In this document: piece after piece, positions 1 through 5,472 of the stretch
Position numbering within the stretch: position 1 is the first letter of the stretch
Layout of the letters: the number at the start of each line of letters is the position of its first letter
Assembly (NCBI GenBank): GCA_003575245.1
Contig: NMQN01000865.1
Location: 1-5,472 of the forward strand
Length of the DNA: 5,472 nt
Direction: 5' to 3'
Origin: Candidatus Atribacteria bacterium 1244-E10-H5-B2
Lineage (GTDB): Bacteria; Atribacterota; JS1; SB-45; 34-128
Notes under the pieces: model-generated
What the model was told of the DNA's origin: nothing
The model's input: the letters and a program-made list of their open reading frames with translations, nothing else
Database searches by the model: none
Position numbers and translations under genes: made by a program

Positions 1-178
1 TTAGGTTATCTTGTATAACAGAAAGAGGTTTTAAAGCCGCAGATGCCCTTTTTGGAGAAAAAGAAATCGCACCTAAACTCTTGGCTTTTTGAAGTATCTT
101 CCGGCCATCAGTGCCTTTTAAACCAACTCGGCCCCCCATGCCTGCAATTGGATTAACAATTAATCCTATTTTATACAT
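1..178 (-). CDS. AcoX-type ATP-NAD kinase family protein, N-terminal fragment (runs off window)
   Basis: This is the first 59 codons of a gene whose remainder lies beyond the left edge. The protein begins MYKIGLIVNPIAGMGGRVGL and continues with KGTDG (residues 21-25). This glycine-rich opening is typical of the COG3199 branch of the NAD kinase superfamily, which includes the AcoX proteins found in acetoin-dehydrogenase operons. Family members resemble NAD kinases, but the physiological role of AcoX is poorly defined. The diagnostic GGDGT catalytic motif would lie downstream and cannot be checked. The start at 178 is supported by AGGGG at 186-190, 7 nt upstream. An ATG 4 nt further upstream is out of frame and stops after three codons. 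The gene begins 20 nt after the stop of the GcvPB-like gene, so it is probably the next operon member. An NADP-supply or cofactor role for the pathway is inference. Confidence 0.8.
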   Translation of the reverse strand, partial: MYKIGLIVNPIAGMGGRVGLKGTDGRKILQKAKSLGAISFSPKRASAALKPLSVIQDNL

Positions 179-185
179 ACATATG

Positions 186-190
186 CCCCT
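186..190 (-). promoter_or_regulatory. Ribosome-binding site of the AcoX-like gene
   Basis: AGGGG on the minus strand, 7 nt before the ATG at 178. It selects that ATG over an overlapping out-of-frame ATG just upstream. It lies in the 20-nt gap after the GcvPB-like stop codon. Confidence 0.6.
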
Positions 191-198
191 GATAGTTA

Positions 199-1776
199 CT
201 ATTTACGTTGAAAATAACCATTATATTTCTTTTTATAAGCTCTCCACGTAATAGCCCATTTTGCAGGGTCATCTAAAACATCATGATCAATATGATGAAC
301 GGAACTTTTATGTGGGGCATCTTTAAGCTTTTTAGGCTCTTCGTATGCTTCTTTAACAATTTGTCCTAATATCGCTACAAATTCATCAATATCATCTTTT
401 GAGTATGATTCGCTCGGTTCAATGGTAAATGGCTGTGGTATCAACCATGGTTCATGACTAGTCCAATAATGAGTACCAAAATCGAAGATTCTTCTTTGAA
501 TATCTTCAGTATCAATGCCCGTTTCTTTGGTAAGTTTTTCCCAACTATAGCGGACTTGCTCAATACGATGTTTATGCTCTGGAAATGCCATACTAACACC
601 GCGAAGTTCTAGAATCTTCTTCATTGTGTAGTTATTATTTAATATAGCCACATTTGAAACTTCTCTAAGCCCTTCCGCTCCAAGGCTCATTATCCAGGCA
701 TATGCTCTAAGTATTACTGGTATTACACCATAAAAATCCTTTACTTTCCCTATGCTATCAGAACTATCATGGTCAAGAAAATACTTATTATTCTCTTTAT
801 CATAATTAATAACAGGAACAGGTAAAAATTTTGCAAGTTTATTTGTTACACCAACTATTCCCGAACCTGGTCCTCCACAACCATGAGGAGAAGAAAATGT
901 CTTATGAAGATTAAAGAAGGAAAGATCAAAATTTGCCTCTTTCGCCCTTATTATGCCAAGTAATCCATTAGCATTAGCTTGATCATAACCGCAAAGCCCA
1001 CCAAAATTGTGTACTATTTTAGTAAATTCAGTAATTTTAGAATTATAAATACCAGTGTCTTCAGGATTAGTTATAATCAATGCCGCAGTATGTTCAGATA
1101 CTACTTTCTTAAGAGCTTCAATATCAGGACATCCGTTGTCATCAGGACAAATAATTATTATTTTATATCCTTTTACTCTGGGTGCTGCAGCAGCTGAAGG
1201 ATGGGAAAATGTAGTGGTAATTATTTCGTCTCTTTTATCTTCCTCTCCACGCGACTTATGATATGCCCGAATAATGGAAGAAATAGTATAAATTCCGTGC
1301 GATCCTCCACCAGGATGCAGTGAAAAACGGTCAAGACCAGATATTTCCTTAAATAACTGTTCTGTCTTATACATAATTTCGAGAAGCCCTTGAGATGTAG
1401 ACTCATCCTGATAGGGATGCATCTCTGCTACCTTTTCTGAACTAGCAAATTGCTCATGTATTTTAGGACTATATTTCATAGTACAGGTTCCTTGCCCGAT
1501 ATCAATATTAAAATCTACGCCCAAAGTTTCTTGCGAGAGATGTAAAAAGTGCCTTAATACTTGTGGTTGAGAAAGAGCAGGTAATTGAGATACATTTTTT
1601 CTGCGCATGGACTTTGGGATAGAAGAAATACCGTCACCTACGGTTTCAGTTATCTTTTTATCTACTTCAGGAACAAGAATTGCCCTCTCCCCATTTCTAT
1701 TTAATTCATAAATAATAGGCTCGTCCCAACAAACTGCATGATAGTTTCTCAATTTAGTTTTCATATTCATTCCCAT
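199..1776 (-). CDS. GcvPB-like PLP-dependent decarboxylase subunit (divergent glycine dehydrogenase subunit 2 paralogue)
   Basis: A 525-aa cytoplasmic PLP enzyme subunit homologous to the C-terminal half of glycine decarboxylase P-protein. It would pair with the neighbouring GcvPA-like subunit. Visible landmarks are GTCTMKY (96-102, the P-loop-like motif of GcvPB), the GSHG segment (158-161, matching GAHGE), YDQAN with Asp265 (expected to contact the PLP ring nitrogen), and NLHKTFSSPHGCGGPGSG (289-306) with Lys292 as the Schiff-base lysine. True GcvPB carries an AHGTNPAS block; here the aligned segment reads SHPSAAAAP (191-199), keeping the His but losing Thr-Asn-Pro. The C-terminal tail (about 487-525) is extended, with a VHHIDHD cluster, beyond the roughly 480-490 aa of typical GcvPB. 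The first ATG is preferred because AGGAGG at 1788-1793 lies 11 nt upstream; ATGs at codons 3 and 5 are further away. The gene starts 3 nt after the GcvPA-like stop. PLP-enzyme assignment is secure; glycine as substrate is doubtful. Confidence 0.9.
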   Translation of the reverse strand: MGMNMKTKLRNYHAVCWDEPIIYELNRNGERAILVPEVDKKITETVGDGISSIPKSMRRKNVSQLPALSQPQVLRHFLHLSQETLGVDFNIDIGQGTCTMKYSPKIHEQFASSEKVAEMHPYQDESTSQGLLEIMYKTEQLFKEISGLDRFSLHPGGGSHGIYTISSIIRAYHKSRGEEDKRDEIITTTFSHPSAAAAPRVKGYKIIIICPDDNGCPDIEALKKVVSEHTAALIITNPEDTGIYNSKITEFTKIVHNFGGLCGYDQANANGLLGIIRAKEANFDLSFFNLHKTFSSPHGCGGPGSGIVGVTNKLAKFLPVPVINYDKENNKYFLDHDSSDSIGKVKDFYGVIPVILRAYAWIMSLGAEGLREVSNVAILNNNYTMKKILELRGVSMAFPEHKHRIEQVRYSWEKLTKETGIDTEDIQRRIFDFGTHYWTSHEPWLIPQPFTIEPSESYSKDDIDEFVAILGQIVKEAYEEPKKLKDAPHKSSVHHIDHDVLDDPAKWAITWRAYKKKYNGYFQRK

Positions 1777-1779
1777 AAT

Positions 1780-3168
1780 TTAAAATACCTCCTTCAAAGC
1801 AAAAACAAGTCTATCAATATCTTCTTTACTATGTATCTCTGTGACACAATACAAGGCACTCTGACCAAATTGAGGAAAATCTTTAGATAAACCCTTACCC
1901 CCAAAAATACCTTTTTTGAGTAAAGTTTTATTAATCTCTTTTATAGTCTTACCGCTGTTATTAAAATCTACCACAAACTCACAGTAATTAGCAGATTGTA
2001 ATACTGGTACTTTTACTCCTTTTATTTTTCCAATTTCCTTTTGAGCATAAAGAGACCTCTGTATAATTCCTTTACCCAATTCCTGCATGCCTTCTGGTCC
2101 CATTACGGCTAAATAAACACCTGCTGCAATACCCCATAAGGCTGCTGCAGTCCCGACAAACTCCTTAGAACTTTCTCTATTTGCAAAAGAGGTCCTTTCC
2201 CACATAACATCTCCAAAACCCCACTCACTATTTTCTGTGGGCGCTATCCCAAATAGCCTTGAAGGGTATTCGCTTACAAACTCTTTTTCATCTCTTGTAG
2301 CAATGAATCCCGCAACTCCTCCACCGTAATTCATATGAATACCTAATGGTTGAAGGTCTCCGCATACAATATCAGCTCCATAATTAATAGGAGGTGTTAA
2401 CACGCCTAAGGAGCTTGGGTCCACACCAACAAGAAAAAGAGCTCCTGCTTTATGAATAATCTCAGAGAGTTTAGCACCGTTTGATTCTATTGAACCTAAA
2501 TAAGATGGATTTTCAATATAAACTCCTGCAGTTTTATTTGATATTTTTTTCTCAAGATTATTAATATCTGCCATTCCAGTTTTAGAGTCAAAATCAAGCA
2601 TTACTACATTTACATTTGGATTACAATAGTTTTTAATAACAAGTAATCTATCGGGGTTTATTGTTTTAGATACGATCACTTCATCACGGCCAGTGATTCT
2701 GCAAGACATACGTAATGATGTTGAAGCAGCCTGTGACCAATCGTATGTTGGAATGCTTACAACATCCATTTCCAGCATATCTCCCATCATGCTCGCATAC
2801 TCAAAAAGTACTTGGAATCTTCCGTGGTCTTCATATGGTTCACCTGCATAAGCAGTTAAAAATTCAGATCTATGGATAACTTCATCAACTACTGCCGGCA
2901 CATAATGTTGCCAGCAACCTGCCCCTAAAAAACTAATATTTTCTTTGCATGTTGAATTTTTTGATAAAATACTCTCTATATGCCTCTTCAGTTCATACTC
3001 TGAAAGAAAAGGTTTGGGTAGATTCATTTTTTTATGAAGTAATAATTTTTCAGGAATATCAGTAAAAAGCTCATTTATACTGTTAACTCCTATTTCTTGT
3101 AGCATCTCTTTCTGTACTTGTGGTTCTGAATTTGGAATATAAGGATAAACTATTTTCTTTGAGTTCAT
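1780..3168 (-). CDS. GcvPA-like decarboxylase subunit (divergent glycine dehydrogenase subunit 1 paralogue)
   Basis: A 462-aa protein homologous over its full length to glycine dehydrogenase subunit 1, the non-lysine-bearing half of the split P-protein. Family landmarks are YIPNSE near the N-terminus, NELFTDIPE (32-40), ISFLGAGCWQHYVPAVVDE (78-96), SEFLTAY (101-107), a GVDPSSLGVLTPP block (248-260) and GADIVCGDLQPLGI (264-277), followed by a glycine-rich YGGG. The C-terminal TLLKKGIFGG and SALYCVTE segments also fit. Canonical active-site stretches are changed: the TPYQPEISQG block becomes AGEPYEDHGRFQ (108-119), MYDGATA becomes TYDWSQAA (141-148), and the ATSNICTNQAL block becomes RESSKEFVGTAAAL (331-344). 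The start codon forms ATGA with the SDR stop codon (4-nt overlap), with a weak GGTGG-type site upstream, so translation is probably coupled. I infer a heteromer with the downstream GcvPB-like subunit acting on a substrate other than glycine. Confidence 0.9.
   Translation of the reverse strand: MNSKKIVYPYIPNSEPQVQKEMLQEIGVNSINELFTDIPEKLLLHKKMNLPKPFLSEYELKRHIESILSKNSTCKENISFLGAGCWQHYVPAVVDEVIHRSEFLTAYAGEPYEDHGRFQVLFEYASMMGDMLEMDVVSIPTYDWSQAASTSLRMSCRITGRDEVIVSKTINPDRLLVIKNYCNPNVNVVMLDFDSKTGMADINNLEKKISNKTAGVYIENPSYLGSIESNGAKLSEIIHKAGALFLVGVDPSSLGVLTPPINYGADIVCGDLQPLGIHMNYGGGVAGFIATRDEKEFVSEYPSRLFGIAPTENSEWGFGDVMWERTSFANRESSKEFVGTAAALWGIAAGVYLAVMGPEGMQELGKGIIQRSLYAQKEIGKIKGVKVPVLQSANYCEFVVDFNNSGKTIKEINKTLLKKGIFGGKGLSKDFPQFGQSALYCVTEIHSKEDIDRLVFALKEVF
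1788..1793 (-). promoter_or_regulatory. Ribosome-binding site of the GcvPB-like gene, inside the GcvPA-like 3' end
   Basis: A perfect AGGAGG on the minus strand, embedded in the final codons (Lys-Glu-Val-Phe-stop) of the GcvPA-like gene. It lies 11 nt before the ATG at 1776. The arrangement suggests tightly coupled, near-stoichiometric expression of the two subunits. Confidence 0.75.
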
Positions 3169-3971
3169 GCTAATCCACCACCATCTACCACGAGATTACT
3201 ACCTGTTACCCACATAGACATATCGCTTGCATAGAAAAAAACAGCCTTAGCTACATCTATAGGTGTGCCAATACGGTTTAGAGGTCTATCCGCACTTTCA
3301 GCAAGAAATTTTTTTTCATCAAGGCCAAGTTGAGCACACTCGCTCCTTAACAGCGGGGTATCAATGTCTCCCGGGCAGACACAGTTAACCCTAATGTTTT
3401 GCACTCCATGATCTATTGCCATAGCCCTCGTGAGATTCCAAACACCACCTTTTGCAGCACAATAAGAAACCGCATTTTCTCCACCTTTAAGGCTCCAACC
3501 AGAGCCAATATTTATTATACTTCCTCCTCCACCTTCTGCCATTATTGGAATAACATATTTCGACATAAGATAAATGCTTTTTAGAGTAACATTCATGGCA
3601 AGATCCCAATCTTTTTCAGGAAGATCTACCGTATTCTTACGATATATAATACCCGCACAATTTATCAAAATATTAATTTTGCCAAATTTTTCTTTCGTTA
3701 TATTAGCAACATTTTGGCAATCAGTTATTTTAGTTACATCACACTTTAAAAATTCGGCCTTATTTCCTGATTTTATAATCTCCCCCTTTGCGATATTCCC
3801 CTTTTCTTCGTTAATATCAAGTAATATAACTATAGCTCCTGCTTCGGCAAGAAATTCTGCAGTTCCATTACCTATTCCAGAAGCAGCACCAGTTATCATC
3901 GCTACCTTACCCGACAAATCAAATAATTTTTCAAAATCTTGTTTCATATAAATTTCCCCCTTATTTAACAT
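3165..3971 (-). CDS. Short-chain dehydrogenase/reductase (classical SDR)
   Basis: A cytoplasmic NAD(P)-dependent oxidoreductase of 268 aa (260 aa from the second ATG), the usual classical SDR length. It shows the cofactor motif TGAASGIG (27-34), Asp52 at the end of beta-2 (favouring NAD over NADP), NCAG (104-107), Asn127, catalytic Ser157 within INIGSG, and YCAAK with Tyr170 and Lys174. NCVCPGDIDTPL (196-207) is the usual PG motif, and the C-terminal VTGSNLVVDGG is typical. Two in-frame starts are credible: ATG at 3971 with AGGAGG 6 nt upstream, and ATG at 3947 with GGGGG 8 nt upstream. The second gives MKQDFEKLFDLSGKVA, a natural SDR start. I keep the longer form because its site is canonical. 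It overlaps the GcvPA-like gene by 4 nt. The likely substrate is a hydroxy or keto intermediate of the same pathway; the identity is not readable. Confidence 0.93.
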   Translation of the reverse strand: MLNKGEIYMKQDFEKLFDLSGKVAMITGAASGIGNGTAEFLAEAGAIVILLDINEEKGNIAKGEIIKSGNKAEFLKCDVTKITDCQNVANITKEKFGKINILINCAGIIYRKNTVDLPEKDWDLAMNVTLKSIYLMSKYVIPIMAEGGGGSIINIGSGWSLKGGENAVSYCAAKGGVWNLTRAMAIDHGVQNIRVNCVCPGDIDTPLLRSECAQLGLDEKKFLAESADRPLNRIGTPIDVAKAVFFYASDMSMWVTGSNLVVDGGGLA

Positions 3972-3977
3972 TATAAA

Positions 3978-3983
3978 CCTCCT
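3978..3983 (-). promoter_or_regulatory. Ribosome-binding site of the SDR gene, overlapping the stop of a small upstream ORF
   Basis: AGGAGG on the minus strand, 6 nt before the ATG at 3971. The TAG stop of a 17-codon ORF (3982-3984) overlaps its first two bases, so a ribosome finishing the small ORF would be positioned on this site. Confidence 0.8.
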
Positions 3984-4035
3984 AAATTTTTAAAAATACT
4001 TCAGCCCAAAGAGATATTTCTTTATAGTTTCTCAT
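3982..4035 (-). CDS. Possible 17-codon leader peptide or truncated gene remnant upstream of the SDR
   Basis: A short ORF encoding MRNYKEISLWAEVFLKI, with AGGA (4047-4050) 11 nt upstream of its ATG. Its TAG overlaps the SDR ribosome-binding site. Coding status is uncertain. Two readings are possible. It could be a leader that couples translation to the SDR gene. It could instead be a remnant: the segment YKEISLWAEV resembles, from memory, the N-terminal pattern of lysine 2,3-aminomutase family proteins (such as WKEIELWKDV), and the similarity stops where the ORF turns AT-rich and ends. A chance ORF in AT-rich DNA is also possible. Confidence 0.3.
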   Translation of the reverse strand: MRNYKEISLWAEVFLKI

Positions 4036-4143
4036 TTTATTCTTATTCCTTTCATATTTATTTAATTTATTCGATAAAAAAGAATTGTTTTTAATTAAAT
4101 TTAATTATTCTTATAAAATAGTTAAATATTTTATCTTTGGGCT
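4003..4143. repeat. Intergenic inverted repeat, arms 4003-4012 and 4134-4143
   Basis: The left arm AGCCCAAAGA is the exact reverse complement of the right arm TCTTTGGGCT, enclosing 121 nt of very AT-rich sequence. The match continues imperfectly inward (an ATATTT/AAATAT pair with a 3-nt offset). The outer end of the right arm is 1 nt from the stop codon of the saccharopine dehydrogenase-like gene. The left arm lies inside the 17-codon ORF. The arms are the only GC-containing blocks in this gap, which makes the pairing noticeable. It could be a long-range RNA stem, the ends of a small MITE-like element, or coincidence; I see no target-site duplication. Confidence 0.5.
4092..4107. repeat. 16-bp perfect palindrome in the intergenic gap
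   Basis: TAATTAAATTTAATTA reads identically on both strands. It lies between the saccharopine dehydrogenase-like and SDR genes, roughly 120 nt upstream of the SDR start, where an operator could sit. It is composed only of A and T in a very AT-rich gap, so chance is a real alternative. Confidence 0.35.
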
Positions 4144-4144
4144 A

Positions 4145-5377
4145 TTACATCTTTTTAGAGATTTCAAGTATATTTATATTTCTCTTTTTTAATTCATCTA
4201 ATAACTCTTGATAAACTTCTCCCTTTATTGCATCTTCAGGAGCAACTATTCCCTTCTCTTTTATTTTACCTTCTCCCAGAAAAACTGTAGTTATAGCTGC
4301 AGGAAAAGAAGTAACTCTATTCATCGATGAAAAACCTCTTTTAACGTCTGCTCCCTCCCACATATAATAATCAATGCGAATCTTTTCTCCATTCTTTATG
4401 CCAATTGCGCTATTCCACATAACACTTATATCTGTTTCCCCGTCTAAGGGTTTTAATTTAGGAGTCAATATAAATGATAAAAATTCACGAGGAGATATTT
4501 TCATCCCTTTAAATTCTATCGGTGCAGAATCTAACATTCCACATTCCTTTAATACTTTTGCTCCTTCCCAATGACCAGGCCAACGGATAGTTTTTTCAGC
4601 GCATTCTTTAAGTTCTGGACGAGTATAAAGAAAGCTAGGCATACCAGGAGTAATAGCACAAGCTAACTCTTCGTCTTTACCTAATTGATCAAACTTAAAT
4701 TTTTCTAAATCACTTATTGCATTTACTTCTGTAATTTTACCGTTTTTTAACACATTTACCTTGACCATATATTCTCTTAATACATGCTCAAAAGCCCAGG
4801 TAATCATATATTTTAAGGGATGTTTATTAACAAATTCTTTAGCCGGGATTCCTCCGCACCTGGCTATAGCTGAATCTGTCTGATCCATTTTCTTGATGCC
4901 TTCACCCAAAGTGATATTGGTTAACCCTGGAGCAAAACCCATTCCATCAATAAAAGTCACTCCATTTTTTATTGCTTTTTGATGAAGAAATTCTCCGTAT
5001 TCATCCAGGGTCATTCCATTGGGAATTTCTAAGCCTTCAATTTCATAAGCATCTGGTCTTCTATGATATTCTTCTAATATATCAACAAGGTTAAAGCGAG
5101 CTTCAATTGCTGTTTCTAACACCTTGTAGCTTAATCTTCTAACTGGTAGAGCAACCACACCAATATCATATTCGTGCATTAATTTTTTAGTTTCTTCTTT
5201 ATCATTAAGATTAAGAATATAGATTTTTACTTTATTACTATATATTATTTCTTTTGTTTTATTTAAAATTTCTTCTTGATTATCTACTATTCCTACCTTT
5301 TCTACTTTATCGTTATTAACTAAATCATAAGCTATTACCGAACCTTGTTTTCCGCTTCCAAAAACCAATACTTTCAT
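4145..5377 (-). CDS. Saccharopine dehydrogenase / lysine 6-dehydrogenase-like oxidoreductase
   Basis: A 410-aa cytoplasmic NAD(P)-dependent oxidoreductase of the saccharopine dehydrogenase superfamily (Lys9-type). The N-terminal Rossmann domain starts at once with MKVLVFGSGKQG (GxGxxG at 7-12), and Asp32 after beta-2 favours NAD. The catalytic/dimerisation domain shows DGMGFAPGLTNI (144-155), ARCGGIP (172-178) and the TIRWPGHWE block (263-271) followed by a KVLKECGML helix, all typical of the lysine 6-dehydrogenase and saccharopine dehydrogenase branch. Family members oxidise or reduce C-N bonds of amino acids or their opine-like conjugates. The substrate here is unknown; an imine or amine intermediate of the operon's pathway is a reasonable inference. 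AGGAGG at 5389-5394 lies 11 nt before the ATG. A 173-nt gap separates it from the SDR gene, so the downstream genes may have an extra promoter or regulatory site. Confidence 0.9.
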   Translation of the reverse strand: MKVLVFGSGKQGSVIAYDLVNNDKVEKVGIVDNQEEILNKTKEIIYSNKVKIYILNLNDKEETKKLMHEYDIGVVALPVRRLSYKVLETAIEARFNLVDILEEYHRRPDAYEIEGLEIPNGMTLDEYGEFLHQKAIKNGVTFIDGMGFAPGLTNITLGEGIKKMDQTDSAIARCGGIPAKEFVNKHPLKYMITWAFEHVLREYMVKVNVLKNGKITEVNAISDLEKFKFDQLGKDEELACAITPGMPSFLYTRPELKECAEKTIRWPGHWEGAKVLKECGMLDSAPIEFKGMKISPREFLSFILTPKLKPLDGETDISVMWNSAIGIKNGEKIRIDYYMWEGADVKRGFSSMNRVTSFPAAITTVFLGEGKIKEKGIVAPEDAIKGEVYQELLDELKKRNINILEISKKM

Positions 5378-5388
5378 ATCTATTCTTT

Positions 5389-5394
5389 CCTCCT
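5389..5394 (-). promoter_or_regulatory. Ribosome-binding site of the saccharopine dehydrogenase-like gene
   Basis: AGGAGG on the minus strand, 11 nt upstream of the ATG at 5377. It supports that start, which also places the Rossmann beta-strand immediately at the N-terminus as expected. Confidence 0.7.
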
Positions 5395-5472
5395 TAAATT
5401 TTTTACACTTCTTTTCTGGCCTTCCTTTTTGATAAAACTATTCGAATTTAACCACCTCCCCCCCCATTATTG
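5395..5472 (-). other. Upstream region with an eight-G tract; no promoter recognised
   Basis: The 78 nt upstream of the ribosome-binding site contain a run of eight C on the plus strand (5458-5465), an 8-bp ATTCGAAT palindrome, and no convincing -35/-10 pair. One minus-strand frame reads IMGGEVVKFE then a stop; it could be the tail of a gene beyond the right edge, or non-coding. Too little is present to decide. Confidence 0.3.

Noticed and set aside
979..1261. Two overlapping plus-strand ORFs of 72 and 68 aa
   Set aside because: They lie antisense within the GcvPB-like gene, have no recognisable domain, and are explained by the strong coding frame on the other strand.
199..3168. A straightforward glycine cleavage system operon (gcvPA-gcvPB)
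   Set aside because: Several conserved glycine dehydrogenase motifs are replaced in both subunits, and no gcvT or gcvH lies alongside. I therefore leave the gene symbols blank and call these paralogues.
3399..3951. Plus-strand ORFs of 61 and 125 aa opposite the SDR gene
   Set aside because: They are antisense shadows of a gene with complete SDR motifs; the translations show no family signature.
4075..4112. Rho-independent terminator after the saccharopine dehydrogenase-like gene (AAGAAT/ATTCTT stem followed by a T run on the minus strand)
   Set aside because: The stem is short and almost purely A-T with a long loop, much weaker than a normal terminator. A T run in such AT-rich DNA carries little weight.
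4003..4143. Insertion sequence or transposon
   Set aside because: There are inverted repeat arms but no transposase, no visible target-site duplication, and only 141 nt of AT-rich sequence, so only an inverted repeat is claimed.
4374..4574. Plus-strand ORF of 66 aa
   Set aside because: It is antisense to the conserved C-terminal part of the saccharopine dehydrogenase-like gene, with no independent support.
1..5472. CRISPR arrays, tRNA or rRNA genes
   Set aside because: No regularly spaced direct repeats, tRNA-like cloverleaf or rRNA-like sequence was seen; nearly all of the window is protein-coding.

Overview
The window is AT-rich bacterial DNA in which every convincing gene lies on the minus strand, so transcription runs from right to left. 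Strong AGGAGG ribosome-binding sites, short gaps and a 4-nt ATGA overlap suggest an operon. Base composition and ribosome-binding sites fit a low-GC anaerobe of Clostridia/Firmicutes type or an AT-rich candidate phylum. The sequence alone does not settle the taxon.

In transcription order: (1) 5472-5378 is a short upstream stretch with a run of eight G on the coding strand and a clear ribosome-binding site. (2) 5377-4145 encodes a saccharopine dehydrogenase/lysine 6-dehydrogenase-like Rossmann oxidoreductase of 410 aa. (3) 4144-3972 is a 173-nt, very AT-rich gap. It holds a long-range inverted repeat, a 16-bp perfect palindrome and a 17-codon ORF that ends inside the next gene's ribosome-binding site. 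(4) 3971-3165 encodes a classical short-chain dehydrogenase/reductase. (5) 3168-1780 and 1776-199 encode the two halves of a glycine-decarboxylase P-protein-like PLP enzyme (GcvPA-like and GcvPB-like). (6) 178-1 is the start of an AcoX-type ATP-NAD kinase family gene cut by the window edge.

The main point of interest is the GcvPA/GcvPB-like pair. The PLP lysine and overall fold signature are kept, but several active-site motifs of true glycine dehydrogenase are replaced in both subunits. The pair sits with two NAD(P)-dependent dehydrogenases and an NAD-kinase-like gene; no H-, T- or L-protein gene is visible here. My inference is that this is a catabolic operon for an amino acid or amine other than free glycine, with the P-like enzyme doing PLP-dependent decarboxylation or C-C/C-N chemistry and the two dehydrogenases acting on the carbonyl, imine or alcohol intermediates. 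The substrate cannot be read from the sequence. Standard automated annotation would probably label the pair 'glycine dehydrogenase subunits 1 and 2', which may be misleading.
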